From: Budorcas taxicolor
Lineage: Eukaryota; Chordata; Mammalia; Artiodactyla; Bovidae
DNA length: 64,000 bases
Assembly: GCF_023091745.1 (NCBI RefSeq)
Contig: NC_068913.1
Coordinates: 37,330,501 to 37,394,500 of the forward strand
Direction: 5' to 3'
Shown here: piece after piece, positions 1 to 12,924 of the stretch
Position numbering within the stretch: position 1 is the stretch's first letter
Layout: each line of letters opens with the position of its first letter
Translations under genes and position numbers: made by a program
The notes under the pieces: model-generated
Seen by the model: the letters and a program-made list of their open reading frames with translations, nothing else
What the model was told of the DNA's origin: nothing
The model's database searches: none

Positions 1-28
1 GTGTGTGTGTGTGTGTATGTGTGTATGA
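1..28. repeat. (TG)n microsatellite, cut by window edge
   Basis: Alternating TG with single A interruptions runs from the first base to about 28. The window edge cuts it, so its full length is unknown. Confidence 0.9.
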
Positions 29-1198
29 AGAGGGTACCATTTACTAATACAGACGTTGCATAAGAATGGTTAGTTTCTACCTATCTCCAAACACCCACCT
101 TAGGTAACTTTTCTCCATTAAAGTAATTTGAAATTTAAATACAAAATTCCAATTTTATCTCTAGCTACTTGGAAAAGAGCTTTGTTTAAATAAAATGTCA
201 ACTCACTGTCAAAAGGATAAACAAAAGACAATATTTAGCTTCTTGTGGGTGAAAGTGGTAGCAAAGTTAAATTTGAGAGATAGAGACTTTCAGATTTTTT
301 TTTTTTTTTTTTTAGTTTTAAGGGTGTGCATTCTATAAATGAGAACACATATTAGGATAATTGGATTAGTAATGTACACATTTTGAGAATGGACAGGTAA
401 ATTTGGCTGGAGATTTCTAAATCTCACCACAACCTTAGCAATTTTATTATCTACTATGATTATATTTGTTTGCCTCTGTTTCATGCCTTCAGGAAAGCCT
501 TGCTTGATGGCTATTAACCTACATGTGATGAATTTGAGTGGTATCAAAAAAATTCAAGTTGTAATCTATAGTTCTAGAATGAGTTTTTTGTAAAAAGGGA
601 ATTTGACATTTAAGTCAGTGCTATTATTTCTTTATTTTTTGGTGTTATCCATAACATTGATTGCTAAATTTATTTTAATATAGATTTTCCCTCCTGCTTT
701 TTTCCTAAGATACCCGTACTATTATTTGATATTTTACATGAGGTATCTTATTTATCTGTATATTTTGTGTCTAAGTTTCATGTGAGTGATACATGAGGAA
801 TTGAGTTGCTACATACTTAGCTATCTGTTTTATACTTACTTATATTTTGAGAACACCAAACATCATAAACTTTCATTGGTGATTACCAAATGAGAACATC
901 TTGTCAACCACCTTGGAGAGTATGATGTAGAATTCAAGAATACAAGGTCTGACGCCAGACAAAAGTTTTCAAATCCTGGTCAATATGTGGACTTCAGAAT
1001 ATGATCTATCCTCTCAAGGCTTGTTTTTACCAATTGTAATGTGAAGGTATGTTAAGAGTCTTAACCACTAAAATAATGCAGCTTCTATTTGAAGTAATAG
1101 AGTGTTACCTACATTTCTATTTTATCTCCTTTAGCATTTAATTTGCATATTAATCATACTCTTCAGTGAGTTGCTTTCTACTCATATTTTCTTCTCTT
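29..1198. other. AT-rich DNA without recognised gene
   Basis: No coding signal is seen. A run of about 18 T lies at 296-313. Bases 945-1090 weakly resemble a MIR SINE in + orientation, with a lesion-rich match to its middle part, too diverged to call firmly. Confidence 0.5.
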
Positions 1199-1212
1199 CC
1201 TAACATGGGTCT

Positions 1213-1982
1213 CAGTTCAGTTCAGTTCAGTCGCTCAGTCATGTCTGATTCTTTGCAATCCCATGGACTGTAGCTTGCCAGGCCTCCCTGTCCATCACCA
1301 GCTCCCAGAGTTTACTCAAACTCTTGTCTATTGAATCAATGATGCCATCCAACCATCTCATCCTCTTTCATCCCTTTCTCCTCCCACTTTCAAACTTTCC
1401 CAGCATTAGAGCCTTTCAAATGAGTCAGTTCTTCACATCAGGTGGCCAAAGTATTGGAGTTCCACCTTCAACATCAGTCCTTCCAATGAATATTCAGGAC
1501 TGATTTCCTTTAGGATGGACTGGTTGGATCTCCTTGCAGTCCAAGGGACTCTCATGAGTCTTCTCCAACACCACAGTTAAAACGCATCAATTCTTTGGTG
1601 CTCAGCTTTCCTCATAGTCCTATTCTCACAACCATACATGACTATTGGAAAAACCATAGCCCTGACTAGACAGACCTTTGTTGGCAAAGCAATGTGTCTG
1701 CTTTTTAATATGCTCTCTAGGTTGGTCACAACTTTTCTTCCAAGGAGTAAGTATCTTTTAATTTCATGGCTGCAGTCACCATCTGCAGTGATTTTGGAGC
1801 CCAAAAACATAAAGTCTGTCACTGTTTCCACTGTTTCCACATCTATTTGCCATGCAGTGATGGGACCGGATGCCATGATCTTAAGTTTTCTGAATGTTGA
1901 GTTTAAAGCCAACTTTTTCACTCTCCTCTTTCACTTTCATCAAAAGGCTCTTTAGTTCTGCTTCGCTTTCTGCCATAAGGGT
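1213..1982 (-). mobile_element. BovB LINE, 5'-truncated
   Basis: On the - strand this reads as the 3' part of a BovB (RTE-clade) element. The 3' terminus with TTCAG repeats is at 1213-1240, and the 5' truncation is near 1982. The minus-strand translation of 1577-1921 matches the region after the reverse-transcriptase core, including MASGPIT, a GSKITADGDCSHEIKR block and VMYGCE. The reading frame is broken near the 3' end. A target-site duplication is likely: CTAACATGGGTCT ending at 1212, and CTAAACATGGGTCT at 2014-2027, with short filler before the right copy. Confidence 0.92.
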
Positions 1983-2027
1983 CTAATTCTGCCTAAATAT
2001 GGTCTACTTCTGGCTAAACATGGGTCT

Positions 2028-4234
2028 ACTTCTGACCAAAATAAAACTGCCTGGTTAATCAATGGACAGTTTAGACAAGGACTCATCATGTCTTCTAGAT
2101 GATGGTTAAATGAGATCCATGCTACTTTTGACCATTTCTCTGCTGCAGCCTTGATATTGGAGTGCAGGTCTGCTTGAAAAAATTTGAGGCCAAAGCCCTC
2201 TGGACTCTCCCATCACTCTTCTATCTGACCCTGACCCTTATTAAAAAAGAAGTGTAGTTTGCTTCTCTGACTTATTCACTGGTCTGACCCAGTTTTCTGT
2301 TGAAATCTTTGTCCTACAGTTTGTGCAACATGATTCTTAACAATAAGGTCTTGGCCCCTGTGACCTGAACCAACTGATTGCACCATGAGTTTAAGTGATC
2401 ACTCTACTTGGATCAAAGAAGAAGAGAGCTCCTTTCATCCTGTGTCAACGTCATCTCAGTAGTTGTCTTTCAAACAGCATTGTCTCTTTATCAGGCAAAA
2501 GTAAAACATTAATTTTAAATTTGTAGTCTCCTTTAAATGTTACAAAGCCCATATATATTTACTATCTTTTAAATTCCTTCTAAGAATAAGGCAATGTGGA
2601 TAAGGCAGGTATTATTGTTATCTGATTTTGCACACAAGAAAGTGAAAACCCAGAGAGGTTAAATGAGTTGCTCAAAGTTACACAGTAACCAGTGTGCAGA
2701 ACTGAGATAAATTCTTTTGAATCAGAAGCCATTTTTTTTTCTTCCAATAACTGTATGACTGACTTGAGCCATTCAACAAGCATGAATCAAGACTAACAGC
2801 CAATAAACATTTTTTGTTTTTCTTTAGGAGAAGTGTGGCCAGAAATAACAAGATAAGTTGAAAGTAAACTTATGAATAGAACTTTGACTGGAGAGAAAAA
2901 AACATGACCCTGAATCTGCCACCCACGTGTAATTTTTATGGAAACGTTTCTAGGCTGACTTGTTGATATAGTCAAGAAACCAAAGTACCACTAAAAGGGT
3001 GAATTGTTTAGGTACAGAGCCACAACACATGGTGTCCAGATCTGACTCAGAACATCTAGCATGTATTACTAAGTTGTTATTACATTAACAAGAATATAGC
3101 ACCTGAAAGAAAAAGATGACAAAAAGTAAATAAAAAAATAAAAGTACTGCTTTTATTATTGAAATTGGAAGCAAACAAATATATTTGAGGGGGAGTTTAT
3201 TGATAATTTCCTAATGACATAGTAGATAACACATCTAAACCTTGATGATTTGAAATTACCTATTGACAAAATTGGGATAATATTGATGAAAATTTTTATG
3301 AGCCAGTTGTGGGGGACCTTAAAGTGTATTCTTTATTTCTGTGTTAATAATTTATAATTCAAAGTATTTTACAAGAATCATTTTTCTTTTACAAATTTCC
3401 TTCAAGATGGCTAAACCACACTGCTTGATTTAAATATGAAATATTTTGCATGCCTAATTATGGAATTAAGAAGATTTCCCATCAGTATTACTATGTCTCC
3501 AATGATAAGAATACATTTTGATCCTACTCATATCCTTGAAAGACTTCTATAATCTGGAATAGCTATTCTGTGAGTGTGTACCTATATGTGGATGCATGTA
3601 TTATAATTATGTATCCTTCTATCAGGAATCTTATTTAAAAGTAGATATTTTAATTTAATTATCTAATTAATTTTACTAGATGTGTTGGATCTATGAAATA
3701 AACTAACATATATAATTATTATATGATAGAGAATAACTATAGAAGTGGTAATATATGGCTGAGCAAATAAAAATATCCTTCATCCTGTATTCATGGACCG
3801 ATGTGTGGTATGGTATGGATAAAGTACTTGAAATAAAAACATGAATAAAATAACCAGTGTCCCTTCTGAACTCTAATTCATTGATGTCACTGGCCAATAA
3901 GCCAATACAACCCATTCTGCTATTCAGTAGTAGAAACTTCTTTGTGCCTCAAAAGGCTCCTTTTCTTTTTCTCTCTGGGCTCTAGTAAATAGCTACTTTC
4001 TTTTCCTCTGGTAGGTGCCACTACAACCTCTTTTTCCTAGGATTCTTCACCATGGAAGCCTGGATTTACAGAGGATGTGGTTTTCTAGGTTGTATACATC
4101 TTGTTCGCTACCCCTTAAGATGTGAATGCAGACCTTATTCTACTTACAGTTCTACAATTAATCCTGATTAAGAAGCACAGAGAAGAATTTCCAAAACAAG
4201 TGCATTAAAAAACCTAGAATCCATATACTATATT
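2028..4234. other. AT-rich DNA, no gene seen
   Basis: Only short spurious reading frames occur. A MIR remnant (2595-2765) is listed separately. Nothing else is recognised. Confidence 0.5.
2595..2765 (-). mobile_element. MIR SINE remnant
   Basis: The stretch follows the reverse complement of the MIR consensus: a TATTATTGTTATC block, then GAAAACCCAGAGAGGTTAAA, then a GCTCAAAGTTACACAG block. This order is diagnostic of the tRNA-derived mammalian-wide SINE. Divergence is high, as expected for a pre-eutherian insertion. Confidence 0.75.
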
Positions 4235-4390
4235 GTACTTCGCAATTTTAAGTGTATTTCAAAATCACTTTCTTAGAATTTTTGAAATGCATACCATGGG
4301 ATGCACCCAGGACCTACTGAATCAAATATACGGTAGTGGGCATGTGGGAATTCCCATATTTTAAACAAGTCCCCTGAGGGAAATAAATCT
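4235..4390 (+). mobile_element. MER5A-like hAT DNA-transposon remnant
   Basis: The blocks GACCTACTGAATCA, GGGCATGTGGGAATT and TTTTAAACAAGTCCCCTGAGG occur in the order recalled for MER5A (non-autonomous hAT-Charlie). It is diverged and has no visible terminal inverted repeats. This is a family-level call only. Confidence 0.6.
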
Positions 4391-4526
4391 TTAAAAAGTA
4401 ATAATATAGCCCTTAAGTGCAGATGGTAAATAAAATTCTAGGAAACTCGTCTTTAAAGTAGCATCTTTAAACTCTACTTGCTCATGACAAGAATACAGAC
4501 TTTCATGTATATCTAAAGTAAACAGG

Positions 4527-7300
4527 AGGGAGTCCTAAGATGGCAGAGGAATAGGACCAGGAGACCACTTTCTCCCCCACAAATTCATCAAAAGAACATT
4601 TCAGTGCTGAGTAAATTCCACAAAACAACTTCTGAATGCTGGCAGAGGACATCAGACACCCAGAAAAGCAGCCCATTGTCTTCGAAAGGAGATAGGAAAA
4701 AATATAAAAGACAAAAAGAGAGACAAAAGAGGTAGGGATGGAGCTCTGTCGCAGGAAGGGAGTCTTAAGAAGAGAGAAGTTTCCAAACACCAGGAAACAT
4801 TCTCACTGCCAAGTCTGTGGCAAGCCTTGGAACCACAGTGGGCAACATTAATGGGAGAAAAAATAAATAAATAATTAAAACCCACAGATTACATGCTCAA
4901 TGGTAACTCCCCCAGCGGAGAAGCAGCGCAGATGCCTGCACCCGCCACTAGCAAGCAGGGGCTGGGCAGGGAGGCATGGGCTGCATTGCTTAGAGTAAAG
5001 ACTGGGCCTGAATGCCCCAAGGGCAATCTGAGGGAACTAACTTGGGCTAGCAAAGCAGACTGTGGGATAGCTACCAGGCAAAAAGTGCTAACCTAAGACA
5101 CCATCAGGCCTGCTCACAGAACAAAGACTGAGCAGAGCTGGCCCGCTGCAGACCATCCCCCTCCAGGGACAGGCAGCCAGAGCTGGAATGGGGCAATTGT
5201 GGCCCCAGAGAGGCATTATCTACCAAACTGCAAGCAGGCTTCATTGCTGACTTAGACTTCTTGTGATTCTGGACAGTCAACATCTGCCTGAGAAGGTGCG
5301 CCAGTTGTTCACCCAGAAAACCAAGCAGCAGGGACAAGGAAGGCAATAAATTACAGTTACCGTGCTCGCCAAACACCTGGTCACCTGAGCTGCTTGGACC
5401 TGGGAAGGGCACAAAACGCAGGCCCAACTGAGTCTGCTCCTGTAAGGACTACCCGAGTGCCTGAACCTGAGCGGCTTAGACCTGGGAGGTGCATGCAGCC
5501 CAGGGCCGGACTTGGACGGTTCCCGGTGGAGCAACCTAGAGCCTGAGCAGTGTGGGCAGGGAGGGCACATGCACCGTGAACAGGGGCAGGCCCAGTGTGG
5601 CTGAGACACTGCGAGCACACGCCAGTGTTCTTTGTTTGTGGTGTCCCTCTCTCCCCACAGCACGACTGAACAAGTGAACCTACAAAAGTGTCCACCACTA
5701 CCCCCTTGTGTCAGGGTGGAAATCAGACACTGAAGAGACCAGCAAACAGAAGAAGCTAAAACAGAGGGAACTGTCTTGGAAGTGATAGGTGCAATAGATT
5801 AAAACCCAGTAGTTAGTACTGACTACATAGAAAGGGGCCTATAGATCTTGAGAAATATAAGCCAGATCAAGGAACTATCTGAAAATGAACTGACCCCACA
5901 TTGCCTGCAACAACACCAGAGAAAGTCCTAGATATATTTTTACTATCATTCTTTATTTTTTAATTAATTTTAATTTTTAAGTCCTCTATTACTCTTTTAA
6001 TTTTCCTTTTTATAACCTACTATTACTTTGTAAAAAAAGAAACCCTATTTTTTAAAGCAAATTTCATATATATACACTTTTATATTTTTATGACTTTTTT
6101 TTTCTTTTCTTTAATATTGTATCTTTGAAAATCCAACCTCTACTCTAGATTCTTAATCTTTGCTTTTTGGTATTTGTTATCAATTTTGTACCTTTAAGAA
6201 CCCAATCTTCAGTACCCATTTTTACTTGGGAGTGGGATTACTGGCTTGACTGCTCTCTCCCGCTTTGAACTCTTCTTTTTCTCCACCAGGTCGCTTCTAT
6301 CCCCTCCCTCCCCCTCCTCTTCTCTACCCAACTCTATGAATCTCTTTGTGTGTTCCAGACGGTGGAGAACACTGAGGGAACTGATTACTGGCTGGATCTG
6401 TCTCTCTCCTTTTGATTACCCCCTTTATCCTCTTGGCTACCTCTGTCTCCTTCCTCCCTCTTCTTTTCTCCATAAAATTCCATGAACATCTCTGAGCGGT
6501 CCAGACTGTGGAGCACACATAAGGAAGTGATTACTGGCTAGCTTGCTCTCTCCTCTTTTAATTCCACCTCATCTCATTTGGGTCACCTTTAGCTCCCTCC
6601 TCCCACTTCTCTTCTCCATGTAACTCTGTGAGCCTCTCTGGGTGTTCCTCACTGTGGAGAAACTTTTCATTTTTAACCTAGATGTTTTATCAATGGTACT
6701 GTATAGATGGAGAAGTCTTGAGGCTACTGTAAAAATAAGACTGAAAACCAGAAGCAGGAGGCTTAAGTCCAAATTCTGAGAACACCAGAGAACTCCTGAC
6801 TCCAGGGAAAATTAATCGGTAGGAGCTCATCAAATGGCTCCATACCTACACTGAAACCAAGCTCCACCCAAGGGCTAACATGTTCCAGAGCAAAACATAC
6901 CATGCAAATTCTCCAGCAACACAGGAACACAGCCCTGAGCTTCAATATACAGGCTGCCCAAAGTCACTCCAAGCCCACTGACATCTCATAACTTATTACT
7001 GGACACTTCATTGCACTTCAGAGAGAAGAAATCCAGCTCCACCCACCAGAACTCCAACACAAGCTTCCCTAACCAGGAAACCTTGACATGCCACCTGTAC
7101 AACCCCACCCACAGCAAGGAAACTCCACAATAAAGAGAACTCTACAAACAGCCAGAATAGAGAGGCCACCCCAAACACAGCAATATAAACAAGATGAAGA
7201 GACAGAGGAATACCCAGCAAGTCAAGGAACAGGAAAAACGCCCAACAAACCAAACAAAAGAGGAAGAGATAGGGAATCTACCTGATAAAGAATTCTGAAT
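4527..7300 (+). promoter_or_regulatory. L1 5'UTR / former internal promoter
   Basis: The 2.8-kb leader precedes ORF1. Its 4890-5700 part is GC-rich compared with the AT-rich surroundings, as expected of the internal promoter that lets L1 carry its own transcription signal. Bases 6236-6661 hold three tandem units (separate entry). Reading frames here, including a 128-residue one on the - strand at 5277-5663, look like by-products of composition. Confidence 0.7.
6236..6661 (+). repeat. Three ~147-bp tandem units in L1 5'UTR
   Basis: Units begin with GATTACTGGCT-like sequence at 6236, 6383 and 6529. Each continues with a pyrimidine-rich CTCTCTCC block, a TTCTCTNC block, an AACTCTRTGARCNTCTCTG block, and ends in CTGTGGAG or GGTGGAGAACA. 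Unit lengths are about 147, 146 and 133 bp. The units differ from each other at many sites, so the triplication predates this insertion. Confidence 0.8.
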
Positions 7301-7301
7301 A

Positions 7302-8133
7302 TTGATAGTGAAAATGATCCAAAATCTTGAAATCAAAATGGAATCACAGAAAAATAGCCTGGAGACAAAGATTGAGAAGATGCAAGAAAGGTTTAACAAG
7401 GACCTAGAAGAAATAAAAAAGAGTCAATATATAAAATGAATAATGCAATAAATGAGATAAAAAAAAACTCTGGAGGAAACAAATAGTAGAATAATGGAGG
7501 CAGAAGATAGGATTAGTGAAGTAGAAGATAGAATGGTAGAAATAAATGAATCAGAGAGGAAAAAATAAAATGGATTAAAAGAAATGAGGACAATCTCAGA
7601 GACCTCCAGGACAATGTTAAATGCCCTAACATTCGAATCATAGGAGTCCAAGAAGAAGAAGACAAAAAGAAAGACCATGAGAAAATACTTGAGGAGATAA
7701 TAGTTGAAAACTTCCCTAAAATGGGGAAGGAAATAATCACCCAAGTTCAAGAAACCCAGAGAGTCCCAAACAGGACAAACCCAAGGCAAAACACCTCTAT
7801 GACACATATTAATCAAATTAACAAAGATCAAACACAAAGAATAAATATTAAAGGCAGCAAGGGAAAAACAACAAATAACACACAAGGGGATTCCCATAAG
7901 GATAACAGCTGATTTTTCGATAGAAACTCTTCAGGCCAGGAGGGAATGGCAGGACATACTTAAAATGATGAAAAAATAAATAAATAAATAACCTACAGCC
8001 CAGATTACTGTACCCAGCAAGGATCTCATTCAAATATGAAGGAGAAATCAAAAGCTTTACAGACAAGCAAAAGCTGAGAGAATTCAGCACCACCAAACCA
8101 GCTCTCTAACAAATGTTAAAAGATCTTCTCTAG
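7302..8133 (+). pseudogene. L1 ORF1 (RNA-binding chaperone), broken
   Basis: In L1, ORF1p is a trimeric RNA-binding protein that coats the element's RNA. The expected order is visible across shifting frames: a coiled-coil-like part at 7370-7600 (IEKMQERFNKDLEE), the RRM-like part near 7625-7720 (NIRIIGV followed by an acidic stretch and ILEEIIVENFPKM), and the C-terminal part at 7880-8133 (PIRITADFSIETLQARREW, then LYPARISFKYEGEIK). Lesions include frameshifts near 7435 and 7790-7900, stops near 7567 and 7970-7990, and a stop replacing Gln at 8107. The likely initiator region at 7312 reads TTG rather than ATG; that comparison is from recall. Confidence 0.85.
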
Positions 8134-8184
8134 ACAGGAAACACAAAAAGGGTGTATAAACCCGATCCCAAAACAATAAAGTAA

Positions 8185-11100
8185 ATGGCAATGGGATCAT
8201 ACTTATCAATAATTACCTTAAATGTAAATGGGTTGAATGCCCCAACCAAAAGACAAAGACTGGCTGAATGGATACAAAAACAAGACCCCTGTATATGTTG
8301 TCTACAAGAGACCCACCTCAAAACAAGGGACACATACAGACTGAAAGAGAAGGGCTAGAGAAAGATATTCCATGCAAACAGAGACCAAAAGAAGGCAGGA
8401 GTAGCAATACTCATATCATATAAAATAGACTTTAAAACAAAGGCTGTGAAAAGAGACAAAGAAGGCCACGACATAATGATCAAAGGATCAATCCAAGAAG
8501 AAGATATAACAATTATGAATATATATGCACCCAACATAGGAGCACCACAATATGTAAGACAAATGCTAACAAGTATGAAAGGGGAAATTAACAATAACAC
8601 AGTAATAGTGGGAGACTTTAATACCCCACTCACACCTATGGATAGATCAACTAAACAGAAAATTAACAAAGAAACACAAACTTTAAATGATGCAATAGAC
8701 CATTTAGACCTAATTGATATCTATAGGACATTTCAGCCCAAAACAATTAATTTCTACCTTTTTCTCGAGTGTACACAGAACATTCTCCAGGATAGATCAC
8801 ATCCTGGGCCATAAATCTAGCTTTGGTAAATTCAAAAATTGACTCTATTCCAAATATCTTTTATGACCAAAATGCAGTAAAATTAGATCTCAATTACAGG
8901 AGAAAAACTATTTAAAATTCCAACATATGTAGGCTGAACAACACGATTCTGAATAACCAACAAATCACAGAATAAGTAAAAAAGGAATCAAAATATGCAT
9001 AAAAAAGAATGAAAATGAAAACACAACCACCCAAAACCTGTGGGACACTATAAAAGCAGTGCTAAGGGGAAGGTTCCCAGCAATACAGGCATACCTCAAG
9101 AAACAAGAAAAAAGTCAAATAAATAACCTAACTCCATACCTAAAGCAACTAGAAAAGGAAGAAATGAAGAACCCCAGGTTAGTAGAAGGAAAGAAATCTT
9201 AAAAATTAGGGCACAAATAAATGCAAAACAAACAAAAGAGACCATAGTAAAAATCAACAAAGCCAAAGCTGGTTCTTTGAGAAGATAAATAAAATTGGCA
9301 AACCATTAGCCAGACTCATCAAGAAACAAAGGGAGAAAAATCAAATCAATAAAATCAGAAACAAAAATGGAGAGATCACAACAAACAACACAGAAATACA
9401 AAGGATCATAAGATACTACTATCAGCAATTATATGCCAATAAAATGGACAACGCGGAAGAAATGGACAAATTCTTAGAAAAGAACAACTTTCCAAAACTG
9501 AACCAGGAAGAAATAGAAAATCTTAACAGATCCATCATAAGCACAGAAATTAAAACTGTAATCAGAAATCTTCCAGCAAACAAAAGCCCAGGTCCAGATG
9601 GCTTCACAGTTGAATTCTACCAGAATTTAGAGAAGAGCTAACACCTGTCCTGCTCAAACTCTTCCAGAAAATTGCAGAGGAAGGGAAACTGACAAACTCA
9701 TTCTATGAGGCCACCATCACCCTAATACCAAAACCTGACAAAGATGTCATTAAAAAAGGAAACTACAGGCCAATATCACTGATGAACATAGATGCAAAAA
9801 TCCTTAACAAAATTCTAGCAATCAGAATCCAACAACACATTAAAAAGATCACACACCATGACCAAGTGGGCTTTATCCCAGTGATGCAAGGATTCTTCAA
9901 TATCCACAAATCAATCAGTGTAACACACCATATTAACAAATTGAAAAATAAAAGCCATATGATTATCTCAATAGATGCAGAGAAAGCCTTTGACAAAATT
10001 CAACATTCATTTATGATAAAAAAAAAAAACCTCTCCAGAAAGCAGGAATAGAAGGAACATTCCTCAACATAATAAAAGCTATATATTACAAACCCACAGC
10101 AAACATTATCCTCAATGGAGAAAAATTGAAAGCATTTCCCCTTAAGTGAGGGACAAGACAAGGGTGCCCACTCTCACCACTACTATTCAACATAATTTTG
10201 GAAGTTTTGGCCACAGCATTCAGAGCAGAAAAAGAAATAAAAGGAATACAAATGGAAAAAGAAGAAGTAAAACTCTCACTGTTTGTAGATGACATGATCC
10301 TCTACATAGAAAACCCTAAAGACTACTTCAGAAAATTACTAGAGCTAATCAATGAATATAGTAAAGTTACAGGATACAAAATCAATACACAGAAATCCTT
10401 TGCATTCCTATACACTAATAATGAGAAAATAGAAAGAGAAACTAAGGAAACAATTCCATTCACCATTGCAACAAAAAGAATAAAATACTTAGGAATATAT
10501 CTACCTAAAGAAACTGAAGACCTATATATAGAAAACTATAAAACACTGGTGAAAGAAATCAAAGAGGACACTAATAGATGGAGAAATATACTATGTTCAT
10601 GGATTGGAAGAATCAATATAGTGAAAATGAGTATATTACCCAAAGCAATCTACAGATTCAATGCAATCCCTAACAAGCTACAAGCAGTATTTTTCACAGA
10701 GCTAGAACAAATAGTTTCACAATTTGTATGGAAATACAAAAAACCTCGAATAGCCAAAGCAATCTTGAGAAAGAAGAATGGAACTGGAGGAATCAACCTG
10801 CCTGACTTCAGGCTCTACTGCAAAGCCACAGTGTTCAAGACAGTACGGTACTGACACAAAGACCGAAATATAGATCAATCGAACAAAATAGAAAGTCCAG
10901 AGATAAATCCACATACCTATGGATACCTTATATTTGACAAAGGAGTCAAGAATATACATGGAGAAAAGAAAATCTCTTTAACAAGTGGTGCTGGGAAAAT
11001 TGGTCAACCACTTGTAAAATAATGAAACTAGAACACTTTCTAACACCATACACAAAAATAAACTCAAAATGGATTAGAGATCTAAACGTAAGACCAGAAA

Positions 11101-11942
11101 CTATAAAATTCCTAGAGGAGAACATAGGCAAAACACTCTCTGACAGCAGGATCCTCTATGACCCACCTCCCAGAATACGGGAAATAAAAGCAAAAATAAA
11201 CAAATGGGATCTAATTGAAATTAAAAGCTTCTGCACAACAAAGGAAACTCTAAGCAAGGTGAAAAGACAGCCTTTGGAATGGGAGAAAATAATAGCAATT
11301 GACGAAACTGACAAACAACTAATCTCAAAAATATACAAGCAACTCCTGCAGCTCAATTCCAGAAAAATAAATGACCCAGTCAAAAAATGGGCCAAAGAAC
11401 TAAATAGACATTTCTCCAAAGAAGACATACAGATGGCTAACAAATACATGAAAAGATGCTCAACATCACTCATTATCAGAGAAATACAAATCAAAACCAC
11501 AATGAGATGTCATTTCACACCAGTCAGAATGGCTGCAATCCAAAAGTCTACAAGCAATAAATCCTGGAAAGGGTGTGGAGAAAAGGGAACCCTCTTACAC
11601 TGTTGGTGGGAATGCAAACTAGTACAGCCACTATGGAGAACATTGTGGCGATTCCTTAAAAAACTGGAAATTGAACTGCCTTATGACCCAGCAATCCCAC
11701 TGCTGGGCATACACACTGAGGAAACCAGAATTGAAAGAGACACGTGTACCCCAATGTTCATCCCAGCACTGTTTATAATACCCAGGACATGGAAGCAACC
11801 TAGATGTTCATCAGCAGATGAATGGATAAGAAAGCAGTGGTACATATACACAATGGATTATTACTCAACCATTAAAAAGAATACATTTGAATCCGTTCTA
11901 ATGAGGTGGATGAAACTGGAGTTGATTATACAAGTGAAGTAA
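8185..11942 (+). pseudogene. L1 ORF2 (endonuclease-reverse transcriptase), broken
   Basis: ORF2p nicks target DNA and copies L1 RNA at the nick. The start ATG at 8185 opens an AP-endonuclease-like domain with LNVNGLNAP and CLQETHL, stopped by TAG at 8356 (codon 58), then IYAPN and IVGDFNTPLT in the same frame at 8446-8814. A frameshift near 8760 breaks the end of that domain. The reverse-transcriptase domain (9444-10854) shows NKSPGPDGF, motif A IISIDAEKAFDKIQH, a GQGCPLSP-type motif B (nucleotides 10150-10180) and motif C FVDDMILY. A one-base loss near 9625 and an A-run at 10019-10028 shift the frame. The C-terminal part (11022-11942) keeps the cysteine/histidine segment GTLLHCWWECKLVQPLW. 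Confidence 0.92.
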
Positions 11943-12356
11943 GCCAGAAATAAAACACCAATACAGTATACTAACACTTCTATATGGAATTTAGAAAGAT
12001 GATAATGATAACCCTGTATATGAGACAGCAAAAGAGACACAGATGTATAGAACAGACTTTTGGACTCAGAGAGAGAGGGAGAGGGTGGGATGATTTGGGA
12101 GGATGACATTGAAACATGTATACTATCATGTAGGAAACGAATCGCCCGTCTAGGTTTGATACAGGATACAGGATGCCTGGGGCTGGTGCACTGGGATGAC
12201 TCAGAGAGATGATATGGGGAGCGAGATGGGAGGGGGGTTCAGGATTGGGAACTCAAGTACACCTGTGGCAGATTCATGTCAACGTATGGCAAAACCAATA
12301 CAGTATTGTAAAGTAAAAAAAATAAAAAATAAATTTCAAATTAAAAAAAAAAAAAA

Positions 12357-12924
12357 GAAAGATTCTGATTTTCTAAATCATCCATTGTGTACCTACAGTC
12401 AAGCTAATACACTTTACAGTTTCTTGGGTAGAGGACTTTCATATGTGCTCAGAGATAAATTTTTTCTCCTTCTTAACTGAATTTTCTTATTTTTAAAGGT
12501 CAAATTCAAAAGGTTTGTCTTGTGCTAAGTTTAATTTTAATGTTTTCCAAGGCTTAAATCACTCAGCATATAACTTGATGTGTTCCAGGATGTTTTTTTC
12601 AGGTGCCTTTTTGGATTATTATAAATAAGAAGAGATGAGACATATGTGCTCAGCTAGGAAGTATAATAATATATTGATATACTATCTTTATATCAAGGAA
12701 AGAAATGAAATTTTCTCTTTGAGCTTGCAACAAGATAGAGTTAATAAATATTTGTTGAAAGAATGGAGAAAAAAAGAAAAAATAATTTTGGGGAAAGCAA
12801 CAAAAAAAATAGAACCAATTGAAACTTCAGTACCAAATGGTATTTTAATCTATACCCCATCAGACCTATCTCTTATGTGCAAATATATTCACATTAATTG
12901 GTTTTTAATGTAAAATATGTTCAT
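12357..12924. other. AT-rich spacer, nothing recognised
   Basis: Sequence between the L1 tail and the next BovB. Reading frames (for example 12635-12913) lack similarity to anything I know and follow the base composition. Confidence 0.5.

Larger units (their letters stand above)
4527..12356 (+). mobile_element. Nearly full-length L1 LINE (ruminant L1_BT-like)
   Basis: A 7.8-kb L1 in + orientation with all parts in order: 5'UTR (4527 to about 7300), ORF1 (about 7302-8133), ORF2 (8185-11942), a 3'UTR starting after the ORF2 stop, and a terminal A-run at 12343-12356. The 5' start (GGAGGGAGTCCTAAGATGG) resembles the normal start of bovine L1, so the 5' end appears complete. Both reading frames carry several stops and frameshifts, so the copy is dead. 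I could not find a convincing target-site duplication; the left flank (about 4490-4526) and right flank (12357 on) share only loose similarity. Confidence 0.93.

Noticed and set aside
5104..5698. Overlapping frames of 105-128 codons on the - strand
   Set aside because: They lie antisense in the GC-rich L1 5'UTR and show no known domain.
4527..12356. Possibly active L1
   Set aside because: Although close to full length, both reading frames carry several stops and frameshifts, including a stop at codon 58 of ORF2.
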